Positions 7,800 through 16,690 are shown, numbered from the stretch's first letter. The stretch is DNA of 64,000 nucleotides from Thermoplasmata archaeon (GCA_003554965.1 PWHR01000037.1:62001-126000); one strand, 5' to 3'. Notes: a model not told the origin generated them from the sequence alone. Program-made: numbers and translations.

Positions 7800-8237
7800 T
7801 TGGTGAAAACGATCGCCCATCCACTCGATAAAAAGAAGAATGCGCTTGTATTCACTACGGTAGTGTGGATTCTAATAATTTTAGGAATCTTTACCATTGA
7901 CTTGTTGAGTTTTGATCTATCGGTTCTTATCGGTTTTCTCTTCACTCTTTTATTTTTCACTTTGGGTCATATTGTAAATAACATAACATCTACCAGGAAG
8001 ACTAATTTTCTTGGCGTTATTATTTTAACAGTGCCTTTCGCGTTGTTCTTGTATTACTTGTTTTCAATGGTCGATCTTGTTTTCTATAGTTTTTCTCTTG
8101 GAATCTTAATGATGGTGACCCTTAGGCCTGCTTTGACTGCATGTTTTGGATTATTTGAAGTTATGATGATGGAGGCGGCTGGTGGCCGCCTTGGTAGCCA
8201 AAAAAGTAATAATGTTGAAAACATAGAAGTGAGATGA
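7800..8237 (+). CDS. Small membrane protein with about four spans, unknown
   Basis: A 145-residue hydrophobic protein. A basic N-terminus (HPLDKKKNA) is followed by spans around residues 16-35, 40-58, 70-90 and 92-118, and a short polar tail. Start is TTG 7800 or GTG 7803; TATA spacing suggests a leaderless message. The family is not recognised. The next gene starts 21 bases later and is also a small membrane protein, so the two may be one transcript. Confidence 0.6.
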   Translation: MVKTIAHPLDKKKNALVFTTVVWILIILGIFTIDLLSFDLSVLIGFLFTLLFFTLGHIVNNITSTRKTNFLGVIILTVPFALFLYYLFSMVDLVFYSFSLGILMMVTLRPALTACFGLFEVMMMEAAGGRLGSQKSNNVENIEVR

Positions 8238-8258
8238 TATGAAGGCAGAGGAGATATA

Positions 8259-8681
8259 ATGGGGAATGAGAGAACAAGAAAAAACATATTTATCTTTTCT
8301 TTTTTCTCTATTTTAATGATGGCTTTTACTCTTATTCAGTTCATTAGATTGGAAGGATTCTGGAGTGGCTTTTATTTTACGGCATTTTTGCTTTTTTTAA
8401 TTCTTTCCCTAGTAACCTTGTTAGGGATTAAATATAGGTGGTCATATAATAAATGTAAGTGGTCAGATAAGATAATGGGAAAAGAAAGAAAAAGAAAAAC
8501 CAAATTTATCCAGCTATTTACAAATATTTTAATGATGACCTTAACCCTCTTTCAGTTCACTATCCGGGACGGTTTTTGGAGCGGCTTTTATTTTATGATA
8601 TTTCTGATTTTTTTAATCCTTTTTCCTGTAAGCGTGTTAGAGATCATAACTGGGAAAACATATATGCTATTCCAAAATTGA
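8259..8681 (+). CDS. Membrane protein with internal tandem duplication, unknown
   Basis: A 140-residue protein formed from two copies of a ~57-residue unit: residues 1-57 and 73-129. Both begin MG(N/K)ERxRK and contain ILMM, QF and DGFWSGFYF/EGFWSGFYF, then a second hydrophobic stretch. Each unit has two membrane spans. The match is also visible in DNA, so the duplication arose by tandem copying followed by divergence. An AGGAGATATA ribosome site precedes ATG 8259. Each copy keeps its own ATG, so the ancestor was probably a two-span protein of ~60 residues. Function unknown. Confidence 0.65.
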   Translation: MGNERTRKNIFIFSFFSILMMAFTLIQFIRLEGFWSGFYFTAFLLFLILSLVTLLGIKYRWSYNKCKWSDKIMGKERKRKTKFIQLFTNILMMTLTLFQFTIRDGFWSGFYFMIFLIFLILFPVSVLEIITGKTYMLFQN

Positions 8682-8930
8682 TCCAAAGATGAGAAGGATG
8701 TCGGATAAAAGATAGGATTAGGTACTAAAATAATATCTGTCCCACTGAGGAGAAAGCAAGATAATAGGGATGTTGAATACTGCTAGTGGCCTTGGAAGTC
8801 TACCAAAAATTTTCCTTTTTATCCTCCCGCCCCTCGAACATCGACCAAATACTTTTATATTCTCATCCGTTCACCTAAAATCGGCTTTAGCAGAACTAGC
8901 CGGATGAGACGTCCTTTGGAGGAAATCGTA

Positions 8931-10100
8931 ATGTCGGAAATACCGGAATATGTAGGGCCCATGGCTATGGGTCTGAAGATGGGTGTGATCGTTCCAGGCA
9001 TGGATATAGTGGACGAGGTTTTCAAGTCGATCGAACGATGCAGCGATAACGGTTTGTTATATGATGGAGATGTTATCTGCATCACTGAATCCGTGGTTGC
9101 AAGGGCCCAGGATAATTATGTGACCATCGATGAGGCATCCGAAGAGATCAGGGAGAAATTGGATGTTGAAAAAGATGAGACTCTAGGTGTTGTATTTCCG
9201 ATAACCAGCAGAAATAGATTTTCGATGATCCTTCAGGCTATAGCTGAGTCTGTTTCAGAAGGAAAAGTGATCGTTCAGATGTCCTTTCCATGTGATGAAG
9301 TGGGTAATCAGTTCATCTCTCCTGAGTTCGTGGAGGAGTTAGATAAAGATGTCATCACCATGGATGATCTGAAGGGTGAAGATTTCACACATCCTATCAC
9401 CGAGGTCAACTACATAAAATTCTACAAAAATATAATAGAAGAGGTGGGTGCCGAAGCCGAGATCGTTCTTTGTAATGATCCCCTACATATTCTTATGCAT
9501 GATCCTGATGGTGTTATAGCGGCGGATATCCATACTAGAAAAAAGACTAAAGAAAAGATAACTGAGAGGTTTAAAAATTGTATAACTTTGGATGAGGTAT
9601 GTATTGAAGGTGAAACACGCTCTGAATGGGGTCTTTTGGGAAGCAATATGTCCTCTGGCGATCGTTTGAAGCTAGCTCCTAAAGATGGATACAACGTTTT
9701 AAAAGAGCTGCAGGACAGGGTGAGAGAAGAGTTGGAAGTACAAATCGAGGCGATAATCTACGGTGACGGCGCCTACAAGGATCCAACTAGCGGTATCTAT
9801 GAGTTAGCTGATCCTAGCGTGACCATAGCCTCGACGGACGGACTCAACTGCTTCCGTAGAGGTGTAAAATACAAGTACATAGCCGACCAGCATTATCACA
9901 ACGAAGGAATGGATGTTGACGAGATAGAGGAGATAATACAGGAAAAAAAGGAAGAAGGGAACAAATCCGAAGATTGTATGGAGAAGGAAGGCACCACACC
10001 TAGACAGATGGAAGACTTACTCGGCAGTCTAGCGGATCTGGTTAGCGGTTCAGCGGATGCAGGAACTCCGGTGGTATTGGTAAAAAATTTCTTAGACTGA
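8931..10100 (+). CDS. CofE-like F420-0:gamma-glutamyl ligase family protein (long, Firmicutes-type form)
   Basis: A 389-residue member of the CofE (F420-0:L-glutamate ligase) family. Conserved parts are ITESVVARAQ near residue 52, FPITSRNRF, the GDGAYKDP motif, IHTRKKTK and the end segment GTTPRQMEDLLGSLADL. This ~390-residue form is the one I know from many Clostridia that do not make F420; archaeal F420 CofE is usually ~250 residues. The start is ATG 8931 with GGAGG at 8918; the track's 8904 lacks a ribosome site. No other F420 gene is in the window. It may add glutamate to F420 or to another cofactor. Substrate unproven. Confidence 0.75.
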   Translation: MSEIPEYVGPMAMGLKMGVIVPGMDIVDEVFKSIERCSDNGLLYDGDVICITESVVARAQDNYVTIDEASEEIREKLDVEKDETLGVVFPITSRNRFSMILQAIAESVSEGKVIVQMSFPCDEVGNQFISPEFVEELDKDVITMDDLKGEDFTHPITEVNYIKFYKNIIEEVGAEAEIVLCNDPLHILMHDPDGVIAADIHTRKKTKEKITERFKNCITLDEVCIEGETRSEWGLLGSNMSSGDRLKLAPKDGYNVLKELQDRVREELEVQIEAIIYGDGAYKDPTSGIYELADPSVTIASTDGLNCFRRGVKYKYIADQHYHNEGMDVDEIEEIIQEKKEEGNKSEDCMEKEGTTPRQMEDLLGSLADLVSGSADAGTPVVLVKNFLD

Positions 10101-10343
10101 GTTTTTCTCGATAAATTCTTCTTTTCTTTCTTTGCTCCAACTTTTGATCTCAGCCTCTCTTTTTAAGGCCTCGCTTCTGTTTTCAAGCTTTTCCGTGTAG
10201 ATAAGCTCGCACGGCAGTCTACTTCTCACGTATTTGCTGCCGTTTCCTGATCTATGCTTTTCCAACCTATTTTCTATGTCCTTGGTAATTCCAGTATATA
10301 GGGAGTCGTCAGATAGTCGCAGTATGTATAGGTGCCACATCAT
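10092..10343 (-). CDS. GIY-YIG nuclease-family protein (UPF0213-like)
   Basis: About 83 residues from MMWHLYILRLSDDSLYTGIT, the N-terminal GIY-YIG core (Y-I-L ... Y-T-G-I). Conserved Arg in ENRLEKHRSG and the Glu/Lys-rich end (ALKREAEIKSWSKERKEEFI) match small single-domain YhbQ/UPF0213 proteins. The ORF track adds 14 upstream residues; ATG 10343 matches the family start. The end overlaps the CofE-like gene by 9 bases on the opposite strand. Probable DNA-repair or structure-specific nuclease, target unknown. Confidence 0.8.
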   Translation of the reverse strand: MMWHLYILRLSDDSLYTGITKDIENRLEKHRSGNGSKYVRSRLPCELIYTEKLENRSEALKREAEIKSWSKERKEEFIEKNSV

Positions 10344-10442
10344 ACTGCAATTTACTTCTTTCACAAATAATTTACCTTCTATCAAAGCGGAAACATTATG
10401 AGTGATGAATTATGTTCTGATATCACAAGAGGTGTTATACGG

Positions 10443-11600
10443 ATGCAGGATATACTGAAAAAATTTTCCTTTTCTATTCCTACGAAATTAGAATATGAAA
10501 ATAATTACATAAAAAATCTAGGAAAAACAGTATCGAGCTATGACAGAATATTGATCATCACTGATGAAGGCCTTATAGAGGCGGGTATTTTAGAAACTGT
10601 TAAAAACCATATCGCCGATAAGAAATACAGTATATACAGTGATATAGGATCAAATCCAAAAGATTATCAGGTAGAGGAGGGAGCTGAAATAGCACACGAT
10701 TTTAATCCTGATCTTCTCCTGGCTGTAGGAGGAGGTAGCCCTATTGATTGTGCAAAGGGGATAGAAGCCCTCATCAGCAAAAATGAAGAATCAATAAGTG
10801 AACTTTACGGGAAGAGAACGATCAGTAAAAAAAAGATTCCTTTCATTGCTGTACCAACTACAGCAGGGAGTGGAAGCGAAGTTACCTTTTCTGCAGTCAT
10901 AACGGATACCGATACACGTGTTAAAAAGAGTATAAGAAGTAAAAATATTGCTCCCGATTTGAGTCTCTTAGATCCTTCACTCACGGTCAGCTTACCTGAA
11001 GATCTGACTGCTTTTTCTGGCATGGACGCTTTCACCCATGCAATAGAAGCTTTTACGGCTAAAACTTCGACCGTTGTGACCAACGCTTTAGCGATCCATT
11101 CTATGAAACTTATCTTGAAGAATCTTGAAAAAGCAGTGAACGATCCAGAAGATATAGAAGCCAGAGGAGGGATGTTATTGGGTAGTACACTGGCTGGCAT
11201 CTCATTTAATAATTCTGATGTGGCCTCTGTTCATTGCATGGCTGAATCATTAGGAGGAAAATATGATGCTCCACACGGATTTTGTAATTCCATCATACTT
11301 CCCTTTGTCATGGAACATAACAAAGATTATTGTGCAAAAAAGTATGCAAAAGTCGCTCAGTTGATGGGATTAGATTGTTCAAATCCTTCAAAAGGAGCTG
11401 AGAAAGCTATAGAAAAAATTAGAAAGATCAATCAAAGAATTGGGATAGATGCGGAAAAGATGCAATTAAAAAAAGAAGATATCGGGGAATTGGCTGAGAG
11501 ATCCGTTGACAATCTATCAAATGAAAGTAATCCAAAGCCGATGGACAAAGAAGATTATGTTAGGTTGTTCTATAAAATACTAGAAGAAAAGGAAAAATAA
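10443..11600 (+). CDS. Iron-containing alcohol dehydrogenase
   Basis: A 385-residue group III alcohol dehydrogenase. Seen are the NAD(P)-binding AVGGGSPIDCAKG, PTTAGSGSEVT, and metal-site segments GMDAFTHAIEAF and HCMAESLGGKYDAPHGFCN. Start is ATG 10443 with GAGGTG at 10429; the track's ATG 10398 would add 15 residues atypical for the family. It probably reduces an aldehyde or ketone with NAD(P)H, or the reverse. The substrate cannot be predicted. It stands alone between unrelated genes. Confidence 0.88.
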   Translation: MQDILKKFSFSIPTKLEYENNYIKNLGKTVSSYDRILIITDEGLIEAGILETVKNHIADKKYSIYSDIGSNPKDYQVEEGAEIAHDFNPDLLLAVGGGSPIDCAKGIEALISKNEESISELYGKRTISKKKIPFIAVPTTAGSGSEVTFSAVITDTDTRVKKSIRSKNIAPDLSLLDPSLTVSLPEDLTAFSGMDAFTHAIEAFTAKTSTVVTNALAIHSMKLILKNLEKAVNDPEDIEARGGMLLGSTLAGISFNNSDVASVHCMAESLGGKYDAPHGFCNSIILPFVMEHNKDYCAKKYAKVAQLMGLDCSNPSKGAEKAIEKIRKINQRIGIDAEKMQLKKEDIGELAERSVDNLSNESNPKPMDKEDYVRLFYKILEEKEK

Positions 11601-11726
11601 TGCATATCTTGGATTTTTCCATGAACATAGTTTTGAAAAGGTAAACGCTGAAGACCATCCAATAGTATCGAGTGACGATCTGGAACGTTCACATCCTTAT
11701 CTGTTCATTTTGGTTATCCTGTAAGA

Positions 11727-12647
11727 TCACCAGATCAGAAACACGAATGAAAATATTATACCTATACAAAAAATTAAAAAGCTTATGAAATTAATCTTAG
11801 CCCCCTTCTTTATGTGTTTCCTGTCGCTTGGATCCTCAAGAAGCATCTTAAAGGCAATCAAGGCCGTTATCACGTAAGGTATCAGCGGTACAAACATTGA
11901 GTGACCTGTTCCTGTTATCCGTGAAATTACATACACGTTCAGAAGTATGAGTATATGGAGAGCACCTAAAACGTATACGCTCTTCTTGATACCTATCCTT
12001 ATAGCCAAACCAAATTTTTCTGCCTCTCTGTCGTAGGGCATGTCGACCATTTCGCCTCCCCATGAGAAGGTCAAAGTACTGAGACCTGTGATAGGCATCG
12101 TTAAAATCACAAGCTGGTTAAAGCCTACCCCTTGTGCGGTTGTAGCTAGAAATATCGCCAAAGGTCCGAACCCGAACCAGACAGTTATTTCACCTAGACC
12201 TCTATATGCGAGTTTTATTGGTTCAGCAGTGTAGAATTTGCTCAAAAATGCCATTGAACCGAAAACAAATATCATGAGAGGCCATAATTCAGTGTCAAGG
12301 AGATATAAAAGTCCTAACATACCTAAAAAGGCGATAAGTATCCCGGACCTAGATATCCAAAGCATTTTGTCTTTGAGTTCAGGATGTTCGATCAGAATCG
12401 CTGAGCCGCCACTGAACAGACTTTTACTTGATTTTAAACTGTCAGACCCTTGCTCAGTATCGTATATATCGTTATAAACGTTCATAGATATGTGAAGACT
12501 GAAGCCGACAATACAGGCTAGCAAAAATGAAGTGAAGTCTACGCTGCCTTGGATGTGGAATGCGAGTATGGTTCCTATTATAAGAGGTGGGATTATAGCA
12601 ACAAGGCCACCTACTCTGATCATCTTGAGGAAACCTGGCTTTTCCAT
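11727..12647 (-). CDS. UbiA-family prenyltransferase
   Basis: A membrane prenyltransferase of ~306 residues (320 if a TTG at 12689 is used). The first Asp-rich motif is NVYNDIYDTEQGSD and the second is DMPYDREAEKFG, both needed to bind Mg-prenyl diphosphate in the UbiA/MenA superfamily. About eight to nine membrane spans are visible. The first motif resembles MenA-type 1,4-dihydroxy-2-naphthoate prenyltransferases, but archaeal ether-lipid (DGGGP) synthases share it. No menaquinone genes are nearby. No ribosome site precedes either start. Confidence 0.8.
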   Translation of the reverse strand: MEKPGFLKMIRVGGLVAIIPPLIIGTILAFHIQGSVDFTSFLLACIVGFSLHISMNVYNDIYDTEQGSDSLKSSKSLFSGGSAILIEHPELKDKMLWISRSGILIAFLGMLGLLYLLDTELWPLMIFVFGSMAFLSKFYTAEPIKLAYRGLGEITVWFGFGPLAIFLATTAQGVGFNQLVILTMPITGLSTLTFSWGGEMVDMPYDREAEKFGLAIRIGIKKSVYVLGALHILILLNVYVISRITGTGHSMFVPLIPYVITALIAFKMLLEDPSDRKHIKKGAKINFISFLIFCIGIIFSFVFLIW

Positions 12648-12764
12648 CGTGGAAAGATATTGGGATGGGTTCGATATGGAGGGTATCAATTTGAATAATA
12701 AAAGATGAAGTATGATTAGTACTTTGGGTTATCTGGGTTTATAACTTAAGGACATCACCAAAAG

Positions 12765-12837
12765 AGCTGGGGGCGGGATTCGAACCCACGGAAAACCGCT
12801 CTGCAGGCGGTCACATTAGCCACTCTGTCACCCCAGC
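12765..12837 (-). tRNA. tRNA-Cys (GCA)
   Basis: The reverse complement folds into a complete cloverleaf: acceptor GCTGGGG/CCCCAGC, anticodon stem ACCGC/GCGGT with loop CTGCAGA (anticodon GCA), and T-arm GTGGG-TTCGAAT-CCCGC. The discriminator is U, as expected for Cys. No intron and no encoded CCA. Confidence 0.93.
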
Positions 12838-12907
12838 ATCAGGGTCTAGAGACGTTTAAATCAAATATTCGGGCGGCTATAACTTTTATGGTTTTCTACG
12901 GTTGAAT

Positions 12908-13747
12908 TCATCTCTGTTTCAATGCTGCTTCGAATGTGTTTTCCAGCAGCGATAAAACCGTAGTTGGTCCAACGCCTCCAGGAACCGGAGTGATCTTCTT
13001 CGCCTTCTCTTTGCATTCCTCATAAACCGCGTCTCCGACTAGACCACCGTCTTCAGTTCTATTCATGCCCACATCTATGATTATCGAATCCTCTTTGATC
13101 ATATCTGCGGTCAAAAAATCAGCTTTGCCTACAGCGGTGATGATCACCTCTGCATCATTCGTGTGGGAAACCAGATCGTCGGTGAATTCATGCACAACTT
13201 TCACCGTGGCGTTCCTGTTCAGTAAAGTTATCGCCATGGGTTTTCCTACAGTCACGTTATGACTTATTAGGCAGACCTCTTTTCCCTTCAGTTCGATGCC
13301 TTCGTGCTCGAACATGGTTAGTATGCCTTTAGGTGTGCACGGTATTATCCTCTCTTCTCCGGTCATCAACCTTCCAAAGTTGATAGGATGTACCCCTTCT
13401 ACGTCTTTGATAGGCTCTATCTCTTCGATCAGCTCCCATGCTTCAAGATTTCCAGGAAGCGGCATCTGTACAAGGATACCATCGACCTCATCGCTCTCGT
13501 TCAAATCGTGCACTTTTTGCTTCAGATAATCTATCGTGACTTCGTTACTAAAGCGGTGCGTTTCAGTTTTGATCCCTACTCTATCGCAGCCGCGGTTCTT
13601 AACTCCGATGTACACTTTGGATCCTTCGTCGTCGCCAGCGAAGATGGTATCGAGTCTAGGAGGTTTTTCCATCTTCTTTATCTTCTCCTTGAGTTCCGCT
13701 TCCCCTTTACCAGCGATCTCTCTACCGTTGATAATTTTCCCGCTCAT
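12908..13747 (-). CDS. folD: Bifunctional methylene-tetrahydrofolate dehydrogenase/cyclohydrolase
   Basis: A 279-residue FolD, the usual length. Motifs: SKVYIGVK with the catalytic Tyr and Lys, DGILVQMPLP, PCTPKGI, a Rossmann region with SHNVTVGKP, and PVPGGVGPTT near the end. It interconverts 5,10-methylene- and 5,10-methenyl-THF and 10-formyl-THF with NADP. Its presence indicates tetrahydrofolate C1 chemistry, fitting the FolP and MptA genes elsewhere. The start overlaps the trmO stop by four bases, so the two are one transcript. Family catalytic SRxxxVG is here SHNVTVG, with His in place of Arg, a small deviation. Confidence 0.93.
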   Translation of the reverse strand: MSGKIINGREIAGKGEAELKEKIKKMEKPPRLDTIFAGDDEGSKVYIGVKNRGCDRVGIKTETHRFSNEVTIDYLKQKVHDLNESDEVDGILVQMPLPGNLEAWELIEEIEPIKDVEGVHPINFGRLMTGEERIIPCTPKGILTMFEHEGIELKGKEVCLISHNVTVGKPMAITLLNRNATVKVVHEFTDDLVSHTNDAEVIITAVGKADFLTADMIKEDSIIIDVGMNRTEDGGLVGDAVYEECKEKAKKITPVPGGVGPTTVLSLLENTFEAALKQR

Positions 13748-14214
13748 CTTTTTCCCCTCCTTTCCTCTTTATCGGGAACCCATTCAGGATATTTTACTCC
13801 TTCCACATGATAATTTGACGTGTAAGGCTTGATATCTATGACAGGAGTATTATCGAAGGCGTCTAATCCTTTTACGTATAGTTCATTCTCTTCTCTCTTC
13901 TCCAGCTCACATATCGTCTCAGCGATCGGGTTGGGTCTTACTGGTGCTCTTGTAGCGAAGACTCCCGTAAGTGGATTTGACTCATCACCGAAAGGATGGA
14001 CTCTTTTCACCTTTCTATCACTCCTGTCGAACCAGCAGAGCACCGCCAGGTGCGAGTTCCCTTCTATCCCTAGAAGCGCTTCCTCAAATTCTGGATAGAT
14101 CTTTAAAAGAGAAGTTTTGTTCCGATAATCTTCTGGAATCTCATCTTTAAAATCGTTTTTTACGGTCCCTATTTCCTTGACTTTAAAGGTTCTACCAACA
14201 TCTAAAGATGTCAT
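13744..14214 (-). CDS. trmO: tRNA (N6-threonylcarbamoyladenosine-37-N6)-methyltransferase TrmO-like
   Basis: A 156-residue TrmO/UPF0066 protein. The signature GVFATRAPVRPNPIAET is intact, with LAVLCWFDRSD before it and KGLDAFDNTPVIDIKPY after. The bacterial enzyme makes m6t6A37 in tRNA-Thr using S-adenosylmethionine. Archaeal members keep the core but lack much of the C-terminal domain, as here. It is upstream of folD with coupled translation. Confidence 0.88.
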   Translation of the reverse strand: MTSLDVGRTFKVKEIGTVKNDFKDEIPEDYRNKTSLLKIYPEFEEALLGIEGNSHLAVLCWFDRSDRKVKRVHPFGDESNPLTGVFATRAPVRPNPIAETICELEKREENELYVKGLDAFDNTPVIDIKPYTSNYHVEGVKYPEWVPDKEERRGKR

Positions 14215-14267
14215 ATCATTATAAAAGAAATAGAGGGTTAAGTGTATTTCGGAATCAGTATCTAGTA

Positions 14268-15365
14268 CTATTCTTTTATATCAACAGCTCTCTTAGCACC
14301 TTCATCCATGCCGTCTACAACATCATAACCTGCTTCTCTCAGCATCTCTTTTCCTTTTTCCTCGTTGGTCCCCATCATCCGAATTACTGTGGGTTTTGTG
14401 GGCTCATAATCGATGATGCCTTGTGCTATCTTGTCGCACTGTGTGATTCCTCCAAATATGTTTAGATAGATGGACTTGATGCCCTCTTTCATGTCAATGA
14501 TTTCCAATGCGTGTTTGGTATCTTCAGCATCAGCTCCTCCACCAAGGTCCAAAAAACAGGCGGGCTTTCCATCAAACTCTGCAACGGAATCAAGAGTGGC
14601 CATCACTAGTCCGGCCCCACATCCGACTATGGCTATATCACCTTCAAGGTCCACATAGGCTAGATCATGCTCTTCTGCTTTCTTTTCCCGTTCAGTGACC
14701 AACTTACTTTCGCCTTTTTCGAATTCCTGTCTAAATAGCGCGTTGTCGTCTATATTGAATACTGCGTCGATGGCTAATAGCCCATCCGGTGTAGAAACGA
14801 GTGGATTTATCTCAGCCAATTCGGCATCATAATCTTCGAACGCCTGGTAGAGCTTTTGGGCTATCTTGGCCAATCCGGATAGTTCATCTCCTTCAAGTCC
14901 GATCGAGTCAGCTAGATGGAGCGCTTCGTATCCCTTGAGGCCAGTCACAGGGTCAATTTCTCTTTTAGCTATCTTATCAGGGTGTTCATCCGCAACTTCT
15001 TCGATGTTCATGCCGCCCTCCGTGGTCATTATCAGTGTCGGTCTTCTATTTTCTCTGTCCATAACAAGACCGACGTAATATTCCTTCTTGATCTCTGCCT
15101 TTTCAGCGACTAGTATCTTTTCGACTTCTAGTCCTCTTATCTCCTTACCGAATAGTTCTTTGGCTTTCTCTACCGCTTCAGCTCTATTTTCCGCGAACAA
15201 GATACCGCCGGCTTTACCCCTTTTACCCACTGTGACCTGAGATTTAAGAACGACTGGTCTTTCTACTTCCTTTATCTCTTCCGGCTCTTCGATCAGGTAC
15301 CTATCAGCGACCGGTATCCCATAATTTTCGAAGATTTCCGCAGCCTGATACTCTTGGAGTTTCAT
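14268..15365 (-). CDS. sucC: Succinate--CoA ligase, beta subunit
   Basis: A 365-residue ATP-grasp protein of the SucC family. Seen: N-terminal LQEYQAAEIFENYGIPV, KSQVTVGKRGKAGGI, LAEINPL (metal/nucleotide site), and the CoA-ligase domain with CFLDLGGGA and NIFGGITQCDKIA. It works with SucD to interconvert succinyl-CoA and succinate with phosphorylation of ADP or GDP. No sucD is adjacent, which is unusual because the genes are normally paired. GAGGT lies before ATG 15365. Links Kor (1-3.2 kb) to succinate. Confidence 0.92.
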   Translation of the reverse strand: MKLQEYQAAEIFENYGIPVADRYLIEEPEEIKEVERPVVLKSQVTVGKRGKAGGILFAENRAEAVEKAKELFGKEIRGLEVEKILVAEKAEIKKEYYVGLVMDRENRRPTLIMTTEGGMNIEEVADEHPDKIAKREIDPVTGLKGYEALHLADSIGLEGDELSGLAKIAQKLYQAFEDYDAELAEINPLVSTPDGLLAIDAVFNIDDNALFRQEFEKGESKLVTEREKKAEEHDLAYVDLEGDIAIVGCGAGLVMATLDSVAEFDGKPACFLDLGGGADAEDTKHALEIIDMKEGIKSIYLNIFGGITQCDKIAQGIIDYEPTKPTVIRMMGTNEEKGKEMLREAGYDVVDGMDEGAKRAVDIKE

Positions 15366-15449
15366 ATTTTATACCTCTTTAGACGACTTTTCAAACTCTT
15401 AAATCATCAGGGTTATAAAATGGTTACGAGATATTGAGGGTTGAAGACC

Positions 15450-15776
15450 TCAGCGGTACATCATCCTCCGGCTCTTTTCCGACCCCTTGTCGTCATCATC
15501 TTTTTCCTTCATTCTCTTCTTCTTTATTGCTTCCTCTTGGGTCGGATTTGTTCCATGGAACTTTATGTCGCTTCTCATCAGTCGGAGATATTTTTTGTCT
15601 GGGAGTTCTTCAATCTCAACGATCCCTCTAGAAGCCAATCCCTTCACGGCTCTCTCCACCCTAGAAACTGAGATTTTCAGTTCATCAGAAACTTCTTTCA
15701 GGGTCAAAGGCCGTCCCTCCATAAGGAGCTTGATTATCCTACCTTCCAACGAATCAGCATCCATTTCGATCGGCAT
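15450..15776 (-). CDS. Winged-helix DNA-binding protein
   Basis: About 108 residues. Residues 10-60 form a winged helix: LEGRIIKLLMEGRPLTLKEVSDELKISVSRVERAVKGL with the wing EIEELPDKKYLRL. The tail is highly charged (KKKRMKEKDDDDKGSEKSRR). ATG 15776 has a GTGAGGG ribosome-like site and leaves a 13-base gap after the previous gene; the track's ATG 15830 would overlap that gene by 41 bases. It is the last of three genes read away from the por operon and is probably a regulator. Target unknown. Confidence 0.65.
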   Translation of the reverse strand: MPIEMDADSLEGRIIKLLMEGRPLTLKEVSDELKISVSRVERAVKGLASRGIVEIEELPDKKYLRLMRSDIKFHGTNPTQEEAIKKKRMKEKDDDDKGSEKSRRMMYR

Positions 15777-15789
15777 ATTATCCCTCACT

Positions 15790-16065
15790 TCATCCAAAAT
15801 AGGTATTTGTATCCTGCTTTTCCTTTTCATCCGGTTCTGCTTGATCTATTACATCGATGCTAGTTATCATGTGGCAGGGGATCACACGGTGCTGGCCTTC
15901 CTCTTCGTGAGAATCATCCAATTCCAGATTCAGTGCCTGATGTTTTCCTATTTGAATATATCCTCTGAAATATCCTTTAGTCAAAAGACTATCTTCTCTG
16001 GTAGATAGTGATTTGACTTCGTAATGAGAGCCTTCCGTGAGTTGGATATCTTTTTCATTTCCCAT
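15790..16065 (-). CDS. Small acidic protein of unknown function, between two winged-helix genes
   Basis: A 91-residue protein with a beta-rich core: LLTKGYFRGYIQIGKHQALNL then QHRVIPCHMITSIDVID, and a charged linker EEEGQ. The pattern is like a small SH3/Sm-type barrel but no family was recognised. AAAGGTG precedes ATG 16065. It starts 3 bases after the stop region of the upstream regulator and is clearly in the same operon. A partner or cofactor of those regulators is possible. Confidence 0.6.
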   Translation of the reverse strand: MGNEKDIQLTEGSHYEVKSLSTREDSLLTKGYFRGYIQIGKHQALNLELDDSHEEEGQHRVIPCHMITSIDVIDQAEPDEKEKQDTNTYFG

Positions 16066-16068
16066 GAT

Positions 16069-16596
16069 TCAATCACCTTTGTTCAGATTAACATCCTTCA
16101 TCTTTTTTATTTCTTCCCCACAGTTAGGACACAAATGATCGGTTATCATGGTCTCTCCGGAAGCTAGCATATTTATCCGTTCCACAGTTTTCTTATACTT
16201 TTTCAAGTTAGATTCAACATTCAACTCAGCTATAAGCCAAGCCTTCAAAAAGGAACCTTGTCTGAAACGGTAACCCTTTTTGACTACTTCTCCATCGTCC
16301 TCTATGGTCAATTCTTTCTCCTCCATCAACTGCAATTTTTTCAGCTTATTGAGATGTCTGTATATGGTAGGTTTAGTGGTATCTAGGATCGTGGCTAGTT
16401 CATCTATAGTAAAAAATTTTTCAGGTTTGTCTAAAAAACATTCGGTCCATAATTTGAAAGGTACGCTGTCGTAAAGTTCCTCATCGCTTTTTCTACCTGA
16501 AAGGTAACCTATATCCAGAAGGAAGTTCTCCAGTATCTCCTCTAGATCATTGGAAACCATCGGTTTGTGATCTGCGACTTTTATTTCGAAGTCCAT
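16069..16596 (-). CDS. Winged-helix regulator with C-terminal zinc half-site
   Basis: A 175-residue protein. The DNA-binding region is FTIDELATILDTTKPTIYRHLNKLKKLQLMEEKEL (residues ~62-96), an ArsR/TrmB-like winged helix. A linking helix follows and the end has CPNCGEEIKKMK, a single CxxC knuckle that could form a zinc site in a dimer. It is divergent from the por operon, with a perfect 8-base-arm palindrome between them, so it may regulate por and itself. A TATA-like GTTATATGTT precedes the start with leaderless spacing. Confidence 0.7.
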   Translation of the reverse strand: MDFEIKVADHKPMVSNDLEEILENFLLDIGYLSGRKSDEELYDSVPFKLWTECFLDKPEKFFTIDELATILDTTKPTIYRHLNKLKKLQLMEEKELTIEDDGEVVKKGYRFRQGSFLKAWLIAELNVESNLKKYKKTVERINMLASGETMITDHLCPNCGEEIKKMKDVNLNKGD

Positions 16597-16653
16597 GTAG
16601 AATAAAGAAAGTTGCTTAACATATAACTATTTTGGAAAAACCCGCAGCGTCTT

Positions 16654-16672
16654 AAAATAACCGTGTTATTTT
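16654..16672. promoter_or_regulatory. Palindromic operator candidate between the regulator and por
   Basis: AAAATAAC-CGT-GTTATTTT is a perfect inverted repeat with 8-base arms and a 3-base centre. It lies in the 142-base divergent gap, ~20 bases before the por TATA element, a fitting place for a winged-helix dimer. Confidence 0.45.
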
Positions 16673-16690
16673 TGGCAGTATAAAATCGGA

